Both the position numbers and the translations under genes were made by a program. From Bacteroidota bacterium (GTDB taxonomy: Bacteria > Bacteroidota > Bacteroidia > Bacteroidales > FEN-979), in NCBI GenBank assembly GCA_026391805.1, contig JAPLDJ010000024.1, forward strand, positions 106,014-170,013: a stretch of 64,000 bases of DNA, written 5' to 3'. The first letter of the stretch is position 1; each line of letters starts with the position of its first letter. Shown piece by piece: positions 54,979 to 63,891 of this stretch. The notes beneath the pieces are model-generated. The model had not been told where the DNA came from. It worked only from the letters and a program-made list of their open reading frames with translations, and ran no database searches.

Positions 54979-56367
54979 TTAATTCTTGCAGAATTTCCCG
55001 AAATGGGTCGAACTATTTGTTTTCACCCTGACGATGTACATTCCTGCAGGATAATTACCTATATCAAGGGTGATCCTGTTGTTAACCGGCAGGAGCACCG
55101 AAATCTGAATTCCCCTGATATCAGTTATTTCAATGTCCCTGATCTTTTCAGAAATGGAGGTAAGATCGATGGTTATGTTTCCCGAGGCCGGGTTTGGATA
55201 AACTGATACATTTGAAAAATGAGCTTCATTCAGACCGACGAAAAGTGAATCATTTTTCATGACAGAAACCTTGTTGACACTGGCCGAATCCACGAACGCA
55301 ACATAAACATCCCCGGAAGATGGCCTGAATCCAATGCTTTCGGAGGCGGCGCCGATTGGTGAAAATCCAGCTGTTCCCAGGTATCCCCAGGAGGTGCCGT
55401 CAAATGTCATGACTGTTGCTTTGGAAGAATTTGCAGCATCGCTGAAGGCTATGGCAGATTGTCCGACCGGGCCAATGGCAAAACTGAGGTCCGCTGCCTT
55501 TCCGGCTGTAAACCCAGGTGTTCCAAGGTTAACCCAACTGGCCCCATCATATTTCATCACGGTTGCCTTGCCGCCGTTCTGGTTGTCGCCGAAAGCCAGG
55601 TAAGGCTGAGCTTCAGAGGAATTAAAAGCGAGGCAGGTATTAACTACGACGCCTGGTGTAAATCCGGCTGTTCCGATGGCATTCCAGTTTGTACCATCAA
55701 ATTTCATCACGGTTGCCTTGCATCCGTTGCCGCAATCCCGAAAACCAACATAAGGCTCTCCGGAAGGACTGAAAGCAAGACTGATAAAGCCCGACAATCC
55801 TGCAGAAAATCCGGGTGTTCCTACAGCGACCCAGCTGGTCCCGTCAAACTTCATGACGGAGACCTTTGAATCATACAATTCTTCCTGGAAAGCAACATAG
55901 GGTTCTCCGGCGGGACTGAAGGCAAGGCTGGTATAAACAGTTAAGCTGGAAGAGAACCCCGGTGTGCCAACGCTCCCCCAGCTGCTTCCGTCAAATTTCA
56001 TGACCGAGGCTTTAAAATCATTGGCTGCATCCTGGAACGCCACATATGGCATGCCTGAAGGACTGTAAGCAAAACTTAAATACCCGGCAACATCGGGAGT
56101 AAATCCGGCTGTTCCGACATTGATCCAGCTGGTCCCTTCATATTTCATCACCGAGGCCTTTAACCCGTGGGCTCCGTCCTGAAATGCAACGGTTGGTTCA
56201 TTCACCGGACTGAAAGCAAGTGTAACATGGGCTGCAGTTCCGGGCGTAAAACCGGCACTGCCCACATATTTCCATAATACGTCGAACGGCGACGATTTAT
56301 GCCAGCCTTGCTGGGCAAAGAGAAGGGTCGGGGCTAAAATAAAGAGGATGTAAAAGATTCTTTTCAT
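54979..56367 (-). CDS. Secreted repeat protein with T9SS type A sorting domain
   Basis: The start is placed at the ATG giving MKRIFYILFILAPTLLFAQQGW; the frame is open 40 codons further without signal features. The 462-residue protein has about eight repeats of 43-45 residues (ASVMKYDGTSWVNVGTAGFTPG...LAFSPSGEPYVAFQD), forming a probable beta-propeller. A C-terminal T9SS domain follows (NVSVYPNPASGNITIDLTSISEKIRDIEI...YPAGMYIVRVKTNSSTHFGKFCKN; quoted only in parts). Predicted to be surface-exposed; no enzyme motif. A reverse -7 box, TAATTTTG, lies at 56401-56408. Confidence 0.85.
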   Translation of the reverse strand: MKRIFYILFILAPTLLFAQQGWHKSSPFDVLWKYVGSAGFTPGTAAHVTLAFSPVNEPTVAFQDGAHGLKASVMKYEGTSWINVGTAGFTPDVAGYLSFAYSPSGMPYVAFQDAANDFKASVMKFDGSSWGSVGTPGFSSSLTVYTSLAFSPAGEPYVAFQEELYDSKVSVMKFDGTSWVAVGTPGFSAGLSGFISLAFSPSGEPYVGFRDCGNGCKATVMKFDGTNWNAIGTAGFTPGVVVNTCLAFNSSEAQPYLAFGDNQNGGKATVMKYDGASWVNLGTPGFTAGKAADLSFAIGPVGQSAIAFSDAANSSKATVMTFDGTSWGYLGTAGFSPIGAASESIGFRPSSGDVYVAFVDSASVNKVSVMKNDSLFVGLNEAHFSNVSVYPNPASGNITIDLTSISEKIRDIEITDIRGIQISVLLPVNNRITLDIGNYPAGMYIVRVKTNSSTHFGKFCKN

Positions 56368-56400
56368 AACGGAATTTTTTAAGGTTGATAAGTGATCATT

Positions 56401-56408
56401 CAAAATTA
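56401..56408 (-). promoter_or_regulatory. -7 box for the T9SS repeat protein gene
   Basis: Reverse strand TAATTTTG (plus-strand CAAAATTA) matches TAnnTTTG, 34 bp upstream of the start at 56367. Confidence 0.55.
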
Positions 56409-56473
56409 CTATAATATCCGGAAAAATCTTAGTGAAAGATCGGAATTTTTGAGAAATGATCACGGGTGGTGAT

Positions 56474-56559
56474 ACGACATACGACATACGTCATATGTCA
56501 TAGGTACATTTGTCGTATGTCGTATGACTTATGTCTTATGACTTATGACTTATGTCGAA
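56474..56559. repeat. Inverted heptad arrays ACGACAT / TGTCGTA
   Basis: Left arm 56474-56508: ACGACAT, ACGACAT, ACGTCAT, ATGTCAT, AGGTACA. Right arm 56511-56559: TGTCGTA, TGTCGTA, TGACTTA, TGTCTTA, TGACTTA, TGACTTA, TGTCGAA, all in strict 7-bp phase. The inner ends are mutually complementary over about 30 nt. It is located between two reverse-strand genes, downstream of tatA. Confidence 0.9.
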
Positions 56560-56584
56560 CGTTAATGAAGAATGAAGAATGGTG

Positions 56585-56839
56585 TCAGCCTGCGGGAGTT
56601 GGTTTGCTGGAATCGGAGGATTTTTCCTGGTTCTTCTCTTTTTTGTCAGGATCATTGATTTCTTCTTCAACCCCTTTTAATCCGTCTTTGAATCCCCTGA
56701 CGCCTTTTCCGATCCCTTTCATAAGTTCCGGGATCTTTGTACCGCCGAACAGTAAAAGCACAACAAGGGCGATAAGGATGATCTCAGGGGCGCCAAGTCC
56801 GCCGAGGAGTCCGGCCAGGATAAATAACGGGGTATTCAT
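56585..56839 (-). CDS. tatA: Twin-arginine translocase subunit TatA/TatE
   Basis: The 84-residue protein has one N-terminal membrane helix ([21 protein letters not shown]) and the TatA signature [26 protein letters not shown] of the amphipathic helix, followed by an acidic-basic unstructured tail. TatA multimerises to form the Tat pore with TatC (tatC is at 21.3 kb, not adjacent). A reverse -7 box, TATTTTTG, lies at 56873-56880. Confidence 0.94.
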   Translation of the reverse strand: MNTPLFILAGLLGGLGAPEIILIALVVLLLFGGTKIPELMKGIGKGVRGFKDGLKGVEEEINDPDKKEKNQEKSSDSSKPTPAG

Positions 56840-56872
56840 GGGAATCGGTTTTGGTTTATGCGTTCAGAAATA

Positions 56873-56880
56873 CAAAAATA
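56873..56880 (-). promoter_or_regulatory. -7 box for tatA
   Basis: Reverse strand TATTTTTG matches TAnnTTTG, 34 bp upstream of the start at 56839. Confidence 0.55.
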
Positions 56881-56912
56881 GTCAAATCCTGCAATATAAG
56901 TTCATCAGGGTA

Positions 56913-58136
56913 TCAAAAAAAGAGACAGGCGTCCCCGTAACTGAGAAAACGGAAATCATTCCGGAGTGCATAATCGTAAGCAGACCTCCAGCTGTCACCG
57001 GCAAATGCTGCCACCAGAAGGAGCAGTGTGCTTTGCGGCATATGGAAATTGGTGATTATCCCGTCAACAATGCGGAACCGGTAACCGGGCACGATCATCA
57101 GCGAGGTGGATCCTGAGTAATTTTCCTGACCATTATTTTCAAGCCAGGTCTTAAGGGCGTTAAGTGCATCGCTGGCAGTGATGCCGGTATCCAGGTCAGG
57201 ATCATACGGATCCCATTGATTCACCACGGGAAACTGATCCTTCCCCCCGGTGATAAGCTTAACCCCAAGCCAGTAAAGACTTTCAAGCGTACGCACCGAG
57301 GTTGTTCCGACGGCCATTACCTTTCGCCGGTCCTTCCCGATCAGATCGCGGATCAGGGAGATCCTTACAGAGATCTTTTCCGCATGCATGATATGCGAAG
57401 CGATATCATCAGCACTTACCGGGCGGAAGGTGCCGATCCCCACGTGCAGTGTCACATGGCCGAAACTGATATTTTTCTTTTTGAGTGTGTAGAGGATCCC
57501 CTCTGTAAAATGCAGTCCGGCCGTAGGAGCTGCGACGGAGCCCTCATTTTTCGCATAGATGGTCTGGTAACGGGTATCGTCGAGCGGGACCGAGGCCCGT
57601 GTGATGTAAGGCGGGAGGGGAACAAGTCCGGCCCTTTCAATAATAGCGGAAAACGACAGCATTGAAGGTTCCCAACAGAACTCAACGGAAAAACATCCGT
57701 CGCCGAGATTCTCTTTTTTCCTGGCCGTAAGGATCCAGGACTGCCCGTTCTGGCTGAACGTTTTTTCGAGGATCCCCTCTTTCCAGCGCTTTACATTCCC
57801 GATCAGGCAATTCCAGGTGCAGGAGCCGGACTGGGCAAAAGCAGTTGCAATATTGGTTGTCGGCTCCAGGGGCTCGAGGCAGAAGATCTCAATGGTCGCC
57901 CCGGTGCTCTTTGAAAATATGAGCCGTGCATGGATGACCCGGGTATCATTAAAAACAAGTATGCTACCGGAAGGCAGCTCGGACCCGATCGCTGAAAAAA
58001 GACTTTCCCTGATCTTCCCCTTTTCCCAGATCAACAACTTTGAGGCATCCCTGTTCTCAAGGGGAAACTGTGCAATCCGCTCCGGCGGTAGGGGATAATC
58101 AAAATCTTTGATCCGGATATTGCCGGGAATGGCCAT
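56913..58136 (-). CDS. queA: S-adenosylmethionine:tRNA ribosyltransferase-isomerase
   Basis: The 407-residue enzyme transfers and isomerises the ribosyl part of SAM to 7-aminomethyl-7-deazaguanine on tRNA, giving epoxyqueuosine. Diagnostic: FDYPLPPERIAQFPLENRDASKLL near the N-terminus, VFNDTRVIHARL, SVAAPTAGLHFTE, LHVGIGTFRPV, VMAVGTTSVRTLES and TNFHMPQSTLLLLVAAFAG. ATG 58136 gives the right start (MAIPGNIRIKDFDYPL); the frame is open 18 codons upstream. Reverse -7 box TATCTTTG at 58152-58159. Confidence 0.96.
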   Translation of the reverse strand: MAIPGNIRIKDFDYPLPPERIAQFPLENRDASKLLIWEKGKIRESLFSAIGSELPSGSILVFNDTRVIHARLIFSKSTGATIEIFCLEPLEPTTNIATAFAQSGSCTWNCLIGNVKRWKEGILEKTFSQNGQSWILTARKKENLGDGCFSVEFCWEPSMLSFSAIIERAGLVPLPPYITRASVPLDDTRYQTIYAKNEGSVAAPTAGLHFTEGILYTLKKKNISFGHVTLHVGIGTFRPVSADDIASHIMHAEKISVRISLIRDLIGKDRRKVMAVGTTSVRTLESLYWLGVKLITGGKDQFPVVNQWDPYDPDLDTGITASDALNALKTWLENNGQENYSGSTSLMIVPGYRFRIVDGIITNFHMPQSTLLLLVAAFAGDSWRSAYDYALRNDFRFLSYGDACLFF

Positions 58137-58151
58137 ACACTCTGTTTGCTG

Positions 58152-58159
58152 CAAAGATA
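58152..58159 (-). promoter_or_regulatory. -7 box for queA
   Basis: Reverse strand TATCTTTG matches TAnnTTTG, 16 bp upstream of the queA start at 58136; the leader is very short. Confidence 0.6.
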
Positions 58160-58171
58160 GACATTGAAGAC

Positions 58172-58198
58172 AAAAAAAAGAGGCTGTCATAAACAGCC
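58172..58198 (-). terminator. Terminator of the porin gene
   Basis: On the reverse strand GGCTGT-TTATG-ACAGCC forms a 6-bp stem (58182-58187 with 58193-58198) followed by CTCTTTTTTTT. Placed 28 bp after the stop of the outer-membrane porin gene, just before the queA promoter. Confidence 0.75.
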
Positions 58199-58225
58199 CC
58201 TTGAAAAGAATATAATCCCTCCCGG

Positions 58226-59656
58226 TTATTTCTTTTCTGAAGTAAAGAAATTTGGCTTGTAGGTCACCATCACATAAGCATATTGTCCGGTCCTGCCCGT
58301 TCCGGCCTTCAGCCCATCCATGATTTCTTTAGTATCGTTCTGAAGGTAAACGCAGTATGCAGCATTCAGTTCCAGGTTCGGAATGGGCTTGTAAAGCACC
58401 ATCAGATCGATTTCTGAGCCAAGGTTTGTGCTTACACTCTGGAATTTCTCCTTTGTCTTAGTCGGAAGGTATCCATAGGGCAGGGTGAACCAGCGGTAGG
58501 TTCCTTCGAGGGATACCTTGTCTGAAAATTTCACAGTTGCCCTGCCATAAAGATCGTTGAGTCCATTGTGAAGGGCGTCCTGCCCAAGATAGGATGAGTA
58601 AAGGTCCATGTAGCCGTAAAAGCTGTGTTTCGTGGCAAACGGCGTGGCAAACCCGTGCACATTGGCTTTAAAATCGGTCGTGTCGGAAGCGTTATTCCCG
58701 CTCGTCTGCTCATACCCGATCAGAAGTGTGAGTGGTTTCACCACCCTGTAGGATATCCAGCCACCCCAAAAATAAGCACTCACATTACGGCCATCCTTGT
58801 ACTTGCCCATCTGGTAATATCCGTTGCCAAAGACATTCAGATTTTTCCAGTTAAATCCGATGGTTGCGCCGGCAGTCTCCCGTGCATAGATGGTAAGGTT
58901 ATGGGTCGTTGTGACTGTTGTAGCCGATGTTTTCGTTGTAAAGGAACCGACAGTATCAGTACCGTTCGTGACCCATGTGACAATGGTTTTTCCCGGAATT
59001 GTCGCAGTGGTATTGGCCATCTGGTAGGCATCGACCACACCCATCACTGAAACGACGAGCTTTTCTTTCAGGAATTTCACCTGGTTGTAGAGGTAGCTCA
59101 TGTATTTGTAATTCTTGAGCGTATAGTCACCCAGGTAGGGCATTGAAGCAGGAGCTGCATTGTTAATGGCAAACCCATAGTCCCCGGTATACTTGGCCCC
59201 GGGTACTTTCCACTCGAGGTTGACAATGTCGTGGGTGGCACCCATCTGCGACCAGTTTGACAGGCCGAAGATGCGGCTGTCGTCATAGGTCAGGCCCATG
59301 CGGCCGATACGAACGCCAAAATTTTTCGTGAAGTTGTATTTCAGCCAGCCTTCGTAAATATTGATGGTATTCTTAGTTATGGTATCGGAACCATAGTTGT
59401 TTTCACCGAAAACAAATGCATGCTGTATTATGAAGCGGGTCTGGATCTTCTCACTGCTGTATTCGAAGTTGATACGGCTTCTGCCCAGGATGGTGCCATA
59501 ACCGGTCATTGTTGAGTCTCCCAGTTTATAATAACCATTGCGGTATTCGGCCCGGGGGCGGAATTCGCCGGAGATTGTAAATTGTGCGTTCATATTGCCT
59601 GTTGTCAGCAGCGAAAAAAGAAACAGGCAACTCAGTCTGGTAAGGATCTTTTTCAT
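58226..59656 (-). CDS. Outer-membrane beta-barrel porin (alginate-export-like)
   Basis: The 476-residue protein has a signal peptide (residues 1-24, ending NMNAQ). The rest is alternating amphipathic beta-strands with aromatic girdles (FTISGEFRPRAEYRNGYY, RINFEYSSEKIQTRFIIQHAFVFGENNYGSD, GSEIDLMVLYKPIPNLELNAAYCVYLQNDT; quoted in parts), ending in Phe-rich MVTYKPNFFTSEKK. This is the pattern of a single-chain 18-stranded porin of the alginate-export type. Substrate unknown. The CGRM-like features of TonB receptors are absent. It is monocistronic, with its own terminator. Confidence 0.83.
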   Translation of the reverse strand: MKKILTRLSCLFLFSLLTTGNMNAQFTISGEFRPRAEYRNGYYKLGDSTMTGYGTILGRSRINFEYSSEKIQTRFIIQHAFVFGENNYGSDTITKNTINIYEGWLKYNFTKNFGVRIGRMGLTYDDSRIFGLSNWSQMGATHDIVNLEWKVPGAKYTGDYGFAINNAAPASMPYLGDYTLKNYKYMSYLYNQVKFLKEKLVVSVMGVVDAYQMANTTATIPGKTIVTWVTNGTDTVGSFTTKTSATTVTTTHNLTIYARETAGATIGFNWKNLNVFGNGYYQMGKYKDGRNVSAYFWGGWISYRVVKPLTLLIGYEQTSGNNASDTTDFKANVHGFATPFATKHSFYGYMDLYSSYLGQDALHNGLNDLYGRATVKFSDKVSLEGTYRWFTLPYGYLPTKTKEKFQSVSTNLGSEIDLMVLYKPIPNLELNAAYCVYLQNDTKEIMDGLKAGTGRTGQYAYVMVTYKPNFFTSEKK

Positions 59657-59686
59657 TTTTTTATGATTTTGTTAAATGTGGCGGGG

Positions 59687-59694
59687 CAAATTTA
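59687..59694 (-). promoter_or_regulatory. -7 box for the porin gene
   Basis: Reverse strand TAAATTTG matches TAnnTTTG, 31 bp upstream of the porin start at 59656. Confidence 0.55.
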
Positions 59695-59782
59695 AAAAGA
59701 TTTGTTTTCGATATGTCAGGAAAAACATATCGAATTTCATGAAATAATCGGTAATTTTACAGGAATTATCAGGTTACAGAAC

Positions 59783-60514
59783 ATGAAAAAACACATCCCC
59801 AATTTTCTGACAACGCTGAACCTTGCTTCAGGGCTGGTTTCCATAACCCTTGTCATGCAGGGCAACCTGGTATGGGCGGCGATATTCATATTCATCGCCA
59901 CGGTTTTCGATTACCTCGACGGCACTGCTGCACGCCTGCTGAAAGCCTTTTCGGAACTCGGCAAGCAGCTGGATTCGCTGGCCGACCTGGTTTCATTCGG
60001 CGTTGCACCCGGCCTGATCATTTACCAGTTGCTTTCCGATCATTGCATAAATGGATGTAACATTCTTGAGCGCTGGCACGTAATTCCCTATTTTGCGCTG
60101 CTGATCCCGGTTTGTTCTGCATTGCGGCTGGCCAAATTCAACATAGACCTGCGCCAGACCGAAAATTTCATCGGTCTTCCGACGCCCGCGAACGCCATCT
60201 TTTTTGCCTCGATCCCGTTGATCATCCAGACTCAGACGAGGCTTTACACATTTATTCAGCTGGACTTCCTGGTTGCATTTTTTTCCATTCCGAGGGTGCT
60301 GGCAGTACTCAGCGTATTTTTCTCTTACCTGCTGGTTTCGGAATTCAAACTTTTCTCCCTGAAATTCAAATCGCTTGAATGGAAGGGAAACGAACACCGG
60401 TATATTTTCCTGATCCTTTCACTGGCGCTCCTGGTTGTGTTTTCGGTGAATGCCATACCAATGACCATCGTGGCCTATTTGCTTCTTTCGCTGATTTACC
60501 AGAAAAAAATCTGA
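59783..60514 (+). CDS. pssA: CDP-diacylglycerol-serine O-phosphatidyltransferase
   Basis: The start is at ATG 59783 (MKKHIPNFLTTLNLASGLVSITLV). The 243-residue integral-membrane protein of the CDP-alcohol phosphatidyltransferase family has the motif DYLDGTAARLLKAFSELGKQLDSLAD, corresponding to the conserved D-G-x2-A-R-x8-G-x3-D-x3-D. PssA makes phosphatidylserine, the precursor of phosphatidylethanolamine. The FGVAPGLIIYQLL and RLAKFNIDLRQTENFIGLPTPANA stretches (partly quoted) are typical of PssA. Convergent with lptB. Confidence 0.93.
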   Translation: MKKHIPNFLTTLNLASGLVSITLVMQGNLVWAAIFIFIATVFDYLDGTAARLLKAFSELGKQLDSLADLVSFGVAPGLIIYQLLSDHCINGCNILERWHVIPYFALLIPVCSALRLAKFNIDLRQTENFIGLPTPANAIFFASIPLIIQTQTRLYTFIQLDFLVAFFSIPRVLAVLSVFFSYLLVSEFKLFSLKFKSLEWKGNEHRYIFLILSLALLVVFSVNAIPMTIVAYLLLSLIYQKKI

Positions 60515-60528
60515 GGATCGGGACCCTG

Positions 60529-61251
60529 CTACCGCAATTCAAAATTCTGTCCCAAATATACTTTCCTGACATGCGGATCTTCGGCAAGTTCCTGCGATGT
60601 GCCGGTCATCAGGATGGAGCCTTCAAAGAGAAGGTATGCGCGGTCGGTGATGCTGAGGGTTTCGTGAACATTATGGTCGGTGATCAGGACACCGATGTTT
60701 TTGAGCTTTAATTTCTTTACGATGTTCTGGATGTCTTCGACGGCGATCGGGTCGATGCCGGCAAAAGGTTCGTCGAGGAGAATGAACTTCGGATCGACTG
60801 CAAGGCAGCGTGCAATCTCAGTACGCCGGCGTTCCCCGCCCGATAGCTGGATCCCCTGGCTCTTTCTGACATTCTGCAACCCGAACTCATCCAGCAGGTT
60901 CTCCAACCGCTCCCTTTGCTGCGCTTTTGTCAAAGGGGTGAATTCGAGGATGGCCCGGATGTTATCCTCCACACTGAGTTTCCGGAAAACGGAAGGTTCC
61001 TGTGCCAAGTACCCGATTCCCCGCTGGGCCCTCCGGTACATCGGCTCTTTTGTAATGTCAAGATCATCCAGGAAAACCTTCCCGGAAAAGGGCTTGATCA
61101 GACCGACGATGATGTAGAATGATGTTGTTTTTCCGGCTCCGTTGGGTCCCAGCAGACCAACGATCTCCCCCTGCTTCACCTCGACCGACACCTCTTTCAC
61201 CACGGTCCGTGTCCGGTATTTCTTTACAATTTTCTCAGTTCGCAGGAGCAT
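60529..61251 (-). CDS. lptB: LPS export ABC transporter ATP-binding protein LptB
   Basis: A 240-residue ABC ATPase that powers LPS extraction by LptFG. Walker [11 protein letters not shown]-loop LAQEPSVF, signature LSGGERRR, Walker [13 protein letters not shown] and H-loop ITDHNVHE. The [15 protein letters not shown] stretch is typical of LptB/YhbG. The gene is followed by a DUF5686 gene upstream on the same strand and then by kdsD, another LPS gene, so this is an LPS/envelope region. Confidence 0.96.
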   Translation of the reverse strand: MLLRTEKIVKKYRTRTVVKEVSVEVKQGEIVGLLGPNGAGKTTSFYIIVGLIKPFSGKVFLDDLDITKEPMYRRAQRGIGYLAQEPSVFRKLSVEDNIRAILEFTPLTKAQQRERLENLLDEFGLQNVRKSQGIQLSGGERRRTEIARCLAVDPKFILLDEPFAGIDPIAVEDIQNIVKKLKLKNIGVLITDHNVHETLSITDRAYLLFEGSILMTGTSQELAEDPHVRKVYLGQNFELR

Positions 61252-61276
61252 TCAGTGGATGTTATTTGTTGTCGGT

Positions 61277-61304
61277 TATGCGCTATGCGCTCAGCGCCAT
61301 GCGC
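61277..61304 (+). repeat. Heptad array (TATGCGC / CATGCGC x4)
   Basis: TATGCGC, TATGCGC, TCAGCGC, CATGCGC in strict 7-bp phase, followed by CATTTAA, in the short gap between lptB and the DUF5686 gene. Confidence 0.8.
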
Positions 61305-61346
61305 CATTTAAGCTTCCAAAATTATCAATAATATCAACACCAGGCA

Positions 61347-63881
61347 TCAGAATGAAAAATTCATGGAAACAAAAACACCCCACGCGGGAACATCGGGATT
61401 TTCAAAATCATGCAGGTGCGTAAGACGCCAAACCGCATCTATGCGGATAAAACGAAAGATATTCTCAATGCCGGCTCCGGCTTCCCAGTAAGGTGTTGCT
61501 CCGATCGGGCGCATCTTCTCGGGAAAAACAGAACAGGCGAGGTTTTTGGGTGTCAGCGTTCCGTAAACAGCCCGGGAATAAATAACTTCCCTCCATTTCA
61601 GTTTCCGCAACAGCGGGATATGGTTAAAAAGCAGCCCGTCGAAGTGATGGGTTAAATAGAGGCTGACATATTGGTCGCTCACAAATTCATAATAGTTCAT
61701 CAGGTTCGACGCCAGCTCATCCCAGAGGAAGGTCTGGTTCCCGTCGTGGATCTTCAGCAGGGGATAGGGCAGCGTGCCCCAGATCTTTCCCGCTTCAATC
61801 TGGTACCTTGACCAGCCGATCGTCGCAAAATTAAACCATTGTGAAATGTTCAGGTTAAGCTTGTGATATTCGAAATCGCCGGTCACCAGGTTCGGGATTC
61901 CATAGGAATAGGTCAGCCGGATGATCGGGTAGTCTGAACTGATGGTCATCCTGTAAATATCCGTGGAGATGAACCGTTCCTTGAATGATAGCCGGGTTGT
62001 AAGGCTGATTTCCGAAGTATTGATCGATCGAAGGATCTCACCGGTCCCGTCTTTCCCCGGGTTGAGAATGAATACCGTATTTCCGAGCGGGAAAAGTTCA
62101 CGTCGCGAAATGCCGATGGTATTTATCAAACCGTTGAACCATTCATGCTCATAGGCGGCCTTATACTCCGTGACCATCGTAAGCTTGTTGCTCGGACCGC
62201 GGTGAAAGAGCGAAGTGAGTATGTTATCCGAGGAAAATGCATTCGGGCTCATTCCCAGCTGCTCAAGATCATGTTTGAAAGATACAGTGATATCCCTTCT
62301 CGGATTTTTGCTGAAAAGATAAATGAAATCAGTTCCACCCTTATAGGTCATGTCTGTTATTCCATAGGCCACGTATCCTTCCAGCTGCATTTTCCGGCTG
62401 AAATTATCGCTTGTTCTTGCTCCCAGCCGAAAACGCGCTCCTTCAATGTTGTTCCAGCTGAAGGTTTTGAAGTAAGGACCCAGTTCGAATTTTCCCCATG
62501 GCAGGTAACCGGTTACGATCCCGTAAACAATATCCCGGTAGGTTTTGAAGATAGGGATGGATTTGACCGAATCCACCATCTCGTAAATTCCGTTTTCGGT
62601 CTTCGAAAGACGCTCCGGCCGCTGGTTTACCCAATAATCATCGTTCTTCTCGGCAGACTGAGGCTCAATGAAGACATCCGTAGGAATGGAAAAGAATTTT
62701 TTTTCGGCAGGAACATCGAAGCGAAAATCCGAATAATAGGTGGTCTTGTGGCCGAAAAATCCAACAACCTTCTTGGATCGCTGAATGAGGTTGAAATCGA
62801 TGATGAGGTAATCCTTGGTCTTCATCCAGAACTTGTTGTCGGTCCACTGGAATTCCTGCTGCACTGCGAGATCGTTCACAAAATTTATGTTGGCATCGGT
62901 GGCGATCCGCATCTCGATCTTCCTGATCGCCCAGGTGGTGTCGTTAACCCAGAAGTCGCCGGTATACGTGAGTTCCTGCTTCCTGCGTGGCTTGAACATG
63001 ACATGATAGCACCATTTATTCCCCATGAACGAACTGTCGACCAGGTAATAACGGTAGGAATCGATCCCGAATGAAGCGATCGGGCAGATAAAGTTCTTCT
63101 CAAACAAAGGGATGTAGTCCTTGTAAATATCGATCTCCAGTGAAAAATTGCCCAGGAACTGGGAAACACTTTCATTCTGGATCCCTGAGATCTTTGACCC
63201 GGTGATGATCTCTTTCCGGGCTTTCGGGTTTTTGCGGAAAAACACATCCGATGTGGTTTCAGTAAGAAAGACCGGCAGATAGGATTTTCCGGTCAGCGTG
63301 GAGGTATCCACATAGTCGAATACAAAATTGAATGGTTTCAGGAGTTTCCTGTTCTTGAGCCTGTCGGTAATGTTGTTCGCATCGATCTCAATTTTCGTGT
63401 AGGCATGATACTGGTATTCCTCGAATGACTGGATGCTGTTTTTCTCCCTGTTCTCAATGATCTTCCGGAGAATGGTCTCGGCAGGATTCCCGGTATAATG
63501 AATCGTAACTTCCGGAAGTGTGATCTTCTCCTCGGCCATCACAATGTCGAACGACTGGAATTTGTGCTTTACGATCTTCCGGGTCACGCTTTTATATCCG
63601 ACCAGTGAAAATCGGAGGGAATCGCCTTTCGTGTTCAGTTCAAGCGAATACCGTCCTTCAAAATCTGTCAGTGTTCCGTCGGTGGTGCCTTTGATGATGA
63701 TGTTGACAAACGGCAGCGGATCTCCGGTTGTGGAATCCTTAACGGTTCCCATGATCTTGGTCACCTGCGAATACCCGGCAAACGGCAGCATAAGGAAGAT
63801 CAGGAATCCTCCCATCTGCCGTGGCAGGGATCGACAAAATGCCGGCATGCCACGGTACGGGTTTTTCAGGCGAGAGATCAT
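61347..63881 (-). CDS. DUF5686 outer-membrane protein with carboxypeptidase-D-like regulatory domain
   Basis: An 844-residue exported protein. A signal peptide (residues 12-38, MGGFLIFLMLPFAGYSQ) is followed by a carboxypeptidase-regulatory-like beta domain (VKDSTTGDPLPFVNIIIKGTTDGTLTDFEGRYSL in part). The remainder matches the DUF5686 family: ETILRKIIENREKNSIQSFEEYQYHAYTKIEID in part, and a C-terminal barrel ending in GVFVSMNFSF. These look like TonB-receptor-like barrels but lack a plug domain. The role is unknown; frequent in Bacteroidota. Located between lptB and kdsD. Confidence 0.88.
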   Translation of the reverse strand: MISRLKNPYRGMPAFCRSLPRQMGGFLIFLMLPFAGYSQVTKIMGTVKDSTTGDPLPFVNIIIKGTTDGTLTDFEGRYSLELNTKGDSLRFSLVGYKSVTRKIVKHKFQSFDIVMAEEKITLPEVTIHYTGNPAETILRKIIENREKNSIQSFEEYQYHAYTKIEIDANNITDRLKNRKLLKPFNFVFDYVDTSTLTGKSYLPVFLTETTSDVFFRKNPKARKEIITGSKISGIQNESVSQFLGNFSLEIDIYKDYIPLFEKNFICPIASFGIDSYRYYLVDSSFMGNKWCYHVMFKPRRKQELTYTGDFWVNDTTWAIRKIEMRIATDANINFVNDLAVQQEFQWTDNKFWMKTKDYLIIDFNLIQRSKKVVGFFGHKTTYYSDFRFDVPAEKKFFSIPTDVFIEPQSAEKNDDYWVNQRPERLSKTENGIYEMVDSVKSIPIFKTYRDIVYGIVTGYLPWGKFELGPYFKTFSWNNIEGARFRLGARTSDNFSRKMQLEGYVAYGITDMTYKGGTDFIYLFSKNPRRDITVSFKHDLEQLGMSPNAFSSDNILTSLFHRGPSNKLTMVTEYKAAYEHEWFNGLINTIGISRRELFPLGNTVFILNPGKDGTGEILRSINTSEISLTTRLSFKERFISTDIYRMTISSDYPIIRLTYSYGIPNLVTGDFEYHKLNLNISQWFNFATIGWSRYQIEAGKIWGTLPYPLLKIHDGNQTFLWDELASNLMNYYEFVSDQYVSLYLTHHFDGLLFNHIPLLRKLKWREVIYSRAVYGTLTPKNLACSVFPEKMRPIGATPYWEAGAGIENIFRFIRIDAVWRLTHLHDFENPDVPAWGVFVSMNFSF

Positions 63882-63891
63882 ACTACGGTAA

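Noticed and set aside
62145..63074. 309-codon forward-strand frame opposite the DUF5686 gene
   Set aside because: It lies entirely inside the coding sequence on the other strand, which has clear family matches; its translation shows no domain or signal sequence.
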